DNA of 9,282 nucleotides from Campylobacterota bacterium (lineage in GTDB: Bacteria > Campylobacterota > Campylobacteria > Campylobacterales > Sulfurovaceae). The stretch is from NCBI GenBank assembly GCA_011372825.1, contig DSAK01000013.1, positions 1 through 9,282 on the forward strand. Direction: 5' to 3'. The notes under the pieces were generated by a model that saw only the letters and a list, made by a program, of their open reading frames with translations, ran no database searches and was not told where the DNA came from. Within the stretch, counting starts at the first letter, position 1, and every line of letters begins with the position of its first letter. A program made the position numbers and the translations under genes. Of the stretch, positions 5,802 to 9,282 are shown one piece after another.

Positions 5802-7145
5802 ATGTTTGATACTTTAACTGATAGTTTTAAAACAGCGATAAATAAAATCCGTTTTCATGATGACGAAAAAGCACTATCGCGAGTTTTGGGTGAGCTAAAA
5901 AAATCACTCCTCAAAGCAGATGTCCATCACAAAGTTGTCAAAACACTCATTTCAAGTCTTGAGAAAAAAACAAAATCGACACAAATAGGCAAGGATAGCT
6001 TCCTCAGTGCATTAAATGAGGAGCTAACTAACATACTTACAGCTCCTGGAAATCAAGGCTTTGTATTTGCCTCTAAACCGCCAACAGTTGTACTTATGAC
6101 AGGACTTCAAGGGAGTGGTAAAACAACTACAACTGGAAAACTTGCCTACTTTCTCAAAGAGCAAAAAAAGAAAAAAGTGATGATAGTTGCAGCTGACTTA
6201 CAAAGATTAGCAGCAGTTGAACAACTGCGTCAAATCACCCACAAACTAGAAGTGACTCTAGTAGCAGATGAGCAATCTACCCCTCAAAAAATAGTTGCAG
6301 ATGCACTTTTAAAAGCACAAAAAGAGCTTTATGATGTTGTCCTTATAGATACAGCTGGACGCCTTGCTATTGATGAAGCACTTATGCAAGAGCTCGCAAC
6401 AATCAAGCAGATAGCAAATCCTGATGAGATATTTTATGTAGCTGATGCTATGACTGGACAAGATGCCGTACGAACAGCAACAACATTCAAAGAACAAATC
6501 GGTATCAGTGGAGTTGTATTGAGTAAATTTGATGGAGATAGCAAAGGTGGAGTAGCCCTAGGGCTTGCTCACCAAGTTGGCGTTCCACTTCGATTTATAG
6601 GTGCTGGCGAGAAAATGCCCGATTTAGAACCATTTATCCCAGAGCGGATTGTAAGCCGTCTGATGGGATCTGGAGATATCGCTTCGCTTGCTGAAAAAAC
6701 AGCGTCCATTGACCCAAAACAGGCAAAAAAAATCACCCAAAAGATAAAAAAAGGGCAATTCAATTTCAACGACTTTTTAGAACAAATGGAACAACTCAAA
6801 AAACTAGGATCGATGAAATCTCTCATAGGGATGATACCAGGGATGAGTGGTATGGCAAAGCAAATTGGAGATATCGATCTAGATAATTCAAGTGAAATAA
6901 ATGCGATAAAAGCACTAATTGCCTCCATGACAAAAAAAGAGCGAGAAAATCCTGAACTTTTAAATAATAGTCGTAAAAGACGAATTGCCACTGGAGCTGG
7001 ACTCAATCAAATGCAAGTCAACCGTATCCTCAAGCAATTTAATAGTGCTGCAAAAATGGCAAAACAGCTCTCTTCAAAAGGTGGGATGAAGCAGATACAA
7101 CAACTCATGCAAGGTGGTGGTGGGTTCCCTATGTCACGAAGGTAA
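5802..7145 (+). CDS. ffh: Signal recognition particle protein Ffh (SRP54 GTPase)
   Basis: Ffh is the protein of bacterial SRP. With 4.5S RNA it binds signal sequences of nascent membrane proteins and delivers ribosomes to FtsY. The 447 residues show the N domain helices (1-85), the G domain with P-loop GLQGSGKTT (101-109), QRLAAVEQL (the insertion-box region), DTAGRL (183-188), the guanine-specificity motif SKFDGD (241-246) and GAGEKMPDLEPF. A Met-rich M domain follows, with MIPGMSGMAKQ, the RNA-binding helix region MTKKERENPELLNNSRKRR, and a Gly/Met-rich tail ending GGGGFPMSRR. Nothing is missing. It has its own ribosome site and probable promoter. The 4.5S RNA gene is not in the window: I looked for its conserved tip loop in the gaps and did not find it. 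Confidence 0.98.
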   Translation: MFDTLTDSFKTAINKIRFHDDEKALSRVLGELKKSLLKADVHHKVVKTLISSLEKKTKSTQIGKDSFLSALNEELTNILTAPGNQGFVFASKPPTVVLMTGLQGSGKTTTTGKLAYFLKEQKKKKVMIVAADLQRLAAVEQLRQITHKLEVTLVADEQSTPQKIVADALLKAQKELYDVVLIDTAGRLAIDEALMQELATIKQIANPDEIFYVADAMTGQDAVRTATTFKEQIGISGVVLSKFDGDSKGGVALGLAHQVGVPLRFIGAGEKMPDLEPFIPERIVSRLMGSGDIASLAEKTASIDPKQAKKITQKIKKGQFNFNDFLEQMEQLKKLGSMKSLIGMIPGMSGMAKQIGDIDLDNSSEINAIKALIASMTKKERENPELLNNSRKRRIATGAGLNQMQVNRILKQFNSAAKMAKQLSSKGGMKQIQQLMQGGGGFPMSRR

Positions 7146-7253
7146 ACACACTTAATCTTCGGAGTATTACACAAAAACAAAAACTAACAATTACAAAGAG
7201 GCTTTTGGGAACTACAGCACTCTAAGGTTTTAATATATCTTTTATGAAATATA

Positions 7254-7262
7254 TGGTATATT
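7254..7262 (+). promoter_or_regulatory. Extended -10 promoter for the rpsP operon
   Basis: TGGTATATT matches TG-N-TATAAT with one change in the hexamer, preceded by a strongly AT-rich stretch. No -35 is seen, as is normal in this phylum. Transcription would start near 7268-7269, giving a leader of about 98 nt. TATATT at 7338-7343 is a weaker alternative much nearer the gene. Confidence 0.5.
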
Positions 7263-7287
7263 TTCGTTCTTAAAAGTTCCTATGAGT

Positions 7288-7306
7288 CTTTTGTATAACT
7301 CAAAAG
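7288..7306 (+). repeat. Leader hairpin (6-bp inverted repeat) upstream of rpsP
   Basis: CTTTTG (7288-7293) and CAAAAG (7301-7306) form a perfect 6-bp stem with a 7-nt loop. Forming it blocks both the long-range pairing with 7201-7207 and the downstream hairpin 7303-7309/7331-7338, so it could act as a switch in the leader. Confidence 0.4.
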
Positions 7307-7348
7307 CTATTGGCACTGCAAGCACATAAGTAGGCTTTATATTATTTT
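7303..7348 (+). terminator. Terminator-like hairpin in the rpsP leader (possible attenuator)
   Basis: AAAGCTA (7303-7309) pairs with TAGGCTTT (7331-7338) with one bulged G, extendable by one wobble and one A-T pair; the loop is about 17 nt. ATATTATTTT follows (7339-7348). The stem is weak and the T-tract interrupted, so it could only be a leaky terminator. It lies before rpsP, not directly after ffh, which would suit attenuation of the operon or late termination of ffh read-through. Confidence 0.25.
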
Positions 7349-7366
7349 ACCAAAAGGAAAAACACA

Positions 7367-7594
7367 ATGACCGTAATTAGAATGACAAGAATGGGACGCA
7401 AAAAGAAACCATTTTATCGTATCGTAGTAACTGATAGTAGAAAAAGAAGAGATGGGGGCTGGATTGAATCTATCGGTCACTACAATCCAGTATCTACAGA
7501 AAAAACTCTAGTACTTGACGAAGAAAGACTTAACTATTGGATTGGCGTAGGCGCACAAATGAGTCCTACTGTAAAAAAATTGGCAAACAAATAA
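7367..7594 (+). CDS. rpsP: 30S ribosomal protein S16 (bS16)
   Basis: bS16 is a 30S subunit protein that binds 16S rRNA and helps assembly of the 5' domain. The 75-residue length is normal for this phylum. Family blocks are IRMTRMGRKKKPFYRIVVTDSRKRRDG near the start and IESIGHYNP, then the C-terminal GAQMSPTVKKLANK. AAGGA at 7354-7358, eight bases before the ATG, is the clearest ribosome site of the operon, as expected for the lead gene of rpsP-khpA-rimM-trmD-rplS. The leader upstream is structured and may regulate the operon. The next gene starts 7 nt after its stop. Confidence 0.98.
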   Translation: MTVIRMTRMGRKKKPFYRIVVTDSRKRRDGGWIESIGHYNPVSTEKTLVLDEERLNYWIGVGAQMSPTVKKLANK

Positions 7595-7601
7595 AAACAT
7601 A

Positions 7602-7844
7602 ATGGTTCAAGAATTCATCGCATCATACGCAAAACTTTTGGTTAATTATCCTGAAGAGGTTAGAGTCACAATAGGAGAATCTAACGAAGAGTGCGATGAG
7701 ATCATAGTCTACACCAACCCTCTTGATACTGGTAAACTTATCGGCAAAGAGGGGAAAATGATCAATGCAATAAAAACAGTTATCTCAGGCTGTAAAGCCA
7801 AGGGTGGCAAGAACTATCGCGTCAATGTCAAGTCCTCACACTAA
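7602..7844 (+). CDS. khpA: KH-domain RNA-binding protein (KhpA/YlqC type)
   Basis: This 80-residue protein is a single KH domain. The GXXG loop that contacts single-stranded RNA is IGKEGK (Gly48-Lys49-Glu50-Gly51), flanked by DTGKLI and MINAIKTVI, and the C-terminal strand is KNYRVNV. It corresponds to KhpA/YlqC, encoded between rpsP and rimM in many bacteria. In Gram-positive bacteria KhpA pairs with KhpB (Jag/EloR) and affects cell division and RNA binding. Its role in Campylobacterota is not established here; the position suggests ribosome or RNA metabolism. No strong Shine-Dalgarno precedes the ATG, so it is probably coupled to rpsP. Its 3' end overlaps rimM by 20 nt if rimM starts at 7825. 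Confidence 0.93.
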   Translation: MVQEFIASYAKLLVNYPEEVRVTIGESNEECDEIIVYTNPLDTGKLIGKEGKMINAIKTVISGCKAKGGKNYRVNVKSSH

Positions 7845-8373
7845 CCCTTCATGGTTTCTAGTAGCCCAAATAGGTCGTACTGTAGGGCTACAGGGGGATT
7901 TAAAACTCCATTTACATACCGATTTTCCAGAACAATTCAAGCCTGGCATGAAGTTTGAGACAGCTACCCATGGGCAATTAGCTATAAACAGATACGACTT
8001 TGCAAAAGGACTGATTAGGTTTGTTGGATTTGAGAGTTTAGAGTCAGCAAAAAGTCTTACTAATGTCTGGCTCTACGCAACACCTGAGCAAACCAAAGCA
8101 AACTGTATCCTCAAAGAGGGACAATACCTTTGGAGTGATATCATTGGTTGTATAATTATCGAAAATGGCATCATTCTAGGCAAAGTCAAAGCCATAGACA
8201 GATTAGGCGATACGGACTACTTGCAGATAGAGACCTCTTTTAAGCTGACTTCAAAACACAAACTAAGCAGCCACTTTCTAATCCCCTATATAAAGCGTTA
8301 TATAGTTAGTGTAGATATCGCGCAAAAAACGATAACCACAAAAGATGCCAAAGATATCTTAGAGGCTAGCTGA
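7825..8373 (+). CDS. rimM: Ribosome maturation factor RimM
   Basis: RimM binds the 30S subunit (via S19) and assists maturation of the 16S rRNA 3' domain. I start at ATG 7825 (182 residues), a 20-nt overlap with the KH gene. The in-frame GTG at 7804 would add seven unconserved residues and lengthen the overlap. Neither has a clear ribosome site, so translational coupling is likely. The N-terminal RimM domain opens with VAQIGRTVGLQGDLKLH (13-29), and FVGFESLESAKSL follows. A PRC-barrel domain begins near residue 95 and includes ILGKVKAIDRLGDTDYLQI and the strongly conserved FLIPYI (151-156) with IVSVDI after it, then DAKDILEAS at the end. Its TGA shares one base with the trmD ATG. Confidence 0.95.
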   Translation: MSSPHTNPSWFLVAQIGRTVGLQGDLKLHLHTDFPEQFKPGMKFETATHGQLAINRYDFAKGLIRFVGFESLESAKSLTNVWLYATPEQTKANCILKEGQYLWSDIIGCIIIENGIILGKVKAIDRLGDTDYLQIETSFKLTSKHKLSSHFLIPYIKRYIVSVDIAQKTITTKDAKDILEAS

Positions 8374-9071
8374 TGCACTTTTCTTTTGTAACCCTCTTCC
8401 CCTCATTGATTGATGGATATTTTTCTGACTCTATCTTATGCAAAGCAGTGCAAAACAACAAAATAACCTTTAGCTTTCACAATCCTAGAGATTTCACTCA
8501 AGATAAGCACCGCAAGGTAGATGCACCAATGATTGGCGGTGGAGCTGGTATGCTTATGACACCACAGCCACTTATTGATACTATTAAATCTATCAAGAAA
8601 AATGACTCCAGAACCCTACTAATGTCTCCAGTTGGCAAGCCATTTAGTCATCATGATGCAAAAAGACTTGCAAGGTACCAACACATCATTTTAGTAAGCG
8701 GTAGGTACGAGGGGATTGATGAGAGGGTTGTTGAGTCACAAATAGATGAGATTTTTTCTATAGGGGACTTTATCCTCACGGGGGGTGAATTGGCAAGCTT
8801 AGTAGTGTGTGATAGTATTAGTCGTCATATCGATGGTGTTCTTGGAAATGACCAATCACTCCAAGGGGAGAGTTTTGAAATGCAATTGCTTGAAGCACCT
8901 GCTTTTACAAAACCTGATATTTTTGAGAAAATCCCTATTATTTCAGAGTACTTAAAGGGTAATCATAGTAAAATCACAGCCTTAAAAAGAGCATTATCTT
9001 TGCACAAGACCCAATATTTTAGACCAGACCTCTTCAAAAAGGTCGTCACAAAGGCAAAACATGAGAAATAG
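8373..9071 (+). CDS. trmD: tRNA (guanine37-N1)-methyltransferase TrmD
   Basis: TrmD methylates N1 of G37 in tRNAs carrying G at position 36, using S-adenosylmethionine, and so prevents +1 frameshifting. The 232-residue protein has the SPOUT trefoil-knot signatures: HNPRDFTQDKHRKVD (36-50), MIGGGAGMLM (53-62), VSGRYEGIDERV (108-119), and SIGDFILTGGELASL with the knot at 131-143. VVCDSISR follows, whose Asp147 sits where the catalytic Asp of E. coli TrmD lies. The C-terminal tRNA-binding part is present (EAPAFTKPDIF, YLKGNHSKITALKRA) but differs from the proteobacterial PxYTRP and WR versions and is shorter than in E. coli (255). The ATG overlaps the rimM stop (TGATG). The last 11 nt overlap rplS. 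Confidence 0.97.
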   Translation: MHFSFVTLFPSLIDGYFSDSILCKAVQNNKITFSFHNPRDFTQDKHRKVDAPMIGGGAGMLMTPQPLIDTIKSIKKNDSRTLLMSPVGKPFSHHDAKRLARYQHIILVSGRYEGIDERVVESQIDEIFSIGDFILTGGELASLVVCDSISRHIDGVLGNDQSLQGESFEMQLLEAPAFTKPDIFEKIPIISEYLKGNHSKITALKRALSLHKTQYFRPDLFKKVVTKAKHEK

Positions 9072-9282
9072 ATATATCGACAGTTTCGAAAAATCACAAA
9101 TTGAAGGGAAAAACATCCCTGCTTTTCGTGCAGGTGATACACTAAAGGTAGCAGTTCGTATCAAAGAAGGTAACAAAGAGAGAGTACAAAACTTTGAAGG
9201 TCTTTGTATTGCTTTGCGTGGTGAGGGGACAGGAAGAACATTTATCGTACGCAAAATCGGTGCAAACAGCATTGGTGTAGAG
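9061..9282 (+). CDS. rplS: 50S ribosomal protein L19 (bL19), 3' end outside window
   Basis: bL19 lies at the 30S-50S interface near bridges B6/B8. The frame is open from ATG 9061 to the right edge, 74 codons of an expected 115-120. It reads MRNRYIDSFEKSQ, then IPAFRAGDTLKVAVRIKEG, RVQNFEGLCIALRGEG and RTFIVRKIGANSIGVE, all typical of the family. AAGG at 9051-9054 is six bases before the ATG, inside trmD, with an 11-nt gene overlap. It is the usual last gene of the trmD operon, so an intrinsic terminator is expected beyond the window. Confidence 0.97.
   Translation, partial: MRNRYIDSFEKSQIEGKNIPAFRAGDTLKVAVRIKEGNKERVQNFEGLCIALRGEGTGRTFIVRKIGANSIGVE

Larger units (their letters stand above)
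7146..7366 (+). other. ffh-rpsP intergenic region and probable structured rpsP leader
   Basis: This 221-nt gap is the largest in the window. Segment 7201-7207 (GCTTTTG) is complementary to 7301-7307 (CAAAAGC), and 7208-7213 (GGAACT) to 7275-7280 (AGTTCC), so a long-range fold is possible. The same CAAAAG (7301-7306) can pair locally with CTTTTG at 7288-7293. Alternatively AAAGCTA (7303-7309) can pair with 7331-7338, a terminator-like hairpin with one bulged G followed by ATATTATTTT. A 15-codon frame without a Shine-Dalgarno, MSLLYNSKAIGTAST, spans 7282-7329. I see no tRNA, tmRNA, RNase P RNA, SRP RNA or recognisable 6S RNA signature. Confidence 0.4.

Noticed and set aside
6569..7006. Long minus-strand open frame of 145 codons opposite ffh
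   Set aside because: It is a shadow of the well-conserved Ffh G and M domains, with no ribosome site and no family resemblance. The same holds for the other minus-strand frames opposite purE, waaA, DUF167 and rplS.
7154..7169. Hairpin with a C-UUCG-G loop just after ffh as its terminator
   Set aside because: Only two stem pairs adjoin the loop before a three-base bulge, and no T-run follows; it is too weak to call.
7310..7325. TTGGCAC (7310-7316) resembling the -24 element of a sigma-54 promoter upstream of rpsP
   Set aside because: The GG at 7312-7313 needs a GC ten bases further on; the nearest GC (7322-7323) is only eight away and no TTGC is in place. A housekeeping ribosomal operon is also an unlikely sigma-54 target.
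7146..7366. A known ncRNA (4.5S, 6S, tmRNA, RNase P RNA) or a tRNA in the ffh-rpsP gap
   Set aside because: I found no conserved motif of these RNAs and no tRNA T-loop or CCA end; only unassigned hairpins remain.
7804..7824. GTG at 7804 as the rimM start
   Set aside because: The added residues are not conserved and would deepen the overlap with the KH gene to 41 nt; ATG 7825 gives a normal RimM.
1..9282. A novel defence, mobile or secondary-metabolite system
   Set aside because: All reading frames of substance are conserved housekeeping genes in the gene order expected for Campylobacterota; no transposase, integrase, repeat array, target-site duplication or foreign-looking segment was seen.

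Overview
The window is an ordinary housekeeping stretch of an AT-rich genome, almost certainly from Campylobacterota (the former Epsilonproteobacteria: the Sulfurimonas/Sulfurospirillum/Campylobacter/Helicobacter side). The main reason is gene order. The run glyQ, Nif3-like protein, coiled-coil zinc-ribbon protein (H. pylori HP0958/FlgZ type), waaA, DUF167, RluA-type pseudouridine synthase, ffh, rpsP, KH protein, rimM, trmD, rplS matches, from memory, the order in Campylobacter jejuni and partly in Helicobacter pylori. T-rich, -35-poor promoters and very tight gene packing agree with this. The genus cannot be fixed by eye.

Every gene is on the + strand. Region 1 (1-292) is the 3' end of glnA, followed by a 141-nt gap with two hairpins and a possible purE promoter. 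Region 2 (434-2792) is purE, a small glutaredoxin, glyQ and a Nif3-like gene, with gaps of 1, 0 and 0 nt. Region 3 (2844-5746) is the zinc-ribbon gene, waaA, DUF167 and the pseudouridine synthase gene, abutting or overlapping by 11 nt. A near-consensus promoter inside the end of the Nif3-like gene probably drives it. Region 4 (5802-7145) is ffh with its own promoter. Region 5 (7146-7366) is the only sizeable intergenic gap; it carries an extended -10 promoter and mutually exclusive hairpins ahead of rpsP. Region 6 (7367 to the end) is the rpsP-khpA-rimM-trmD-rplS ribosome operon; rplS is cut by the window edge.

The theme is translation and protein targeting: glycine charging of tRNA (alpha subunit only; glyS is not here), rRNA or tRNA pseudouridylation, m1G37 tRNA methylation, 30S assembly (RimM, S16), 50S protein L19, an RNA-binding KH protein and SRP targeting. 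Single steps of glutamine, purine and lipopolysaccharide-core synthesis are mixed in. I found no mobile element, CRISPR array, defence system, tRNA, rRNA or intact accessory gene. The points worth a second look are small: a Phe at the GlnA adenylylation position, a chain of overlapping mini-ORFs before the zinc-ribbon gene, and the rpsP leader with its minus-strand open stretch.
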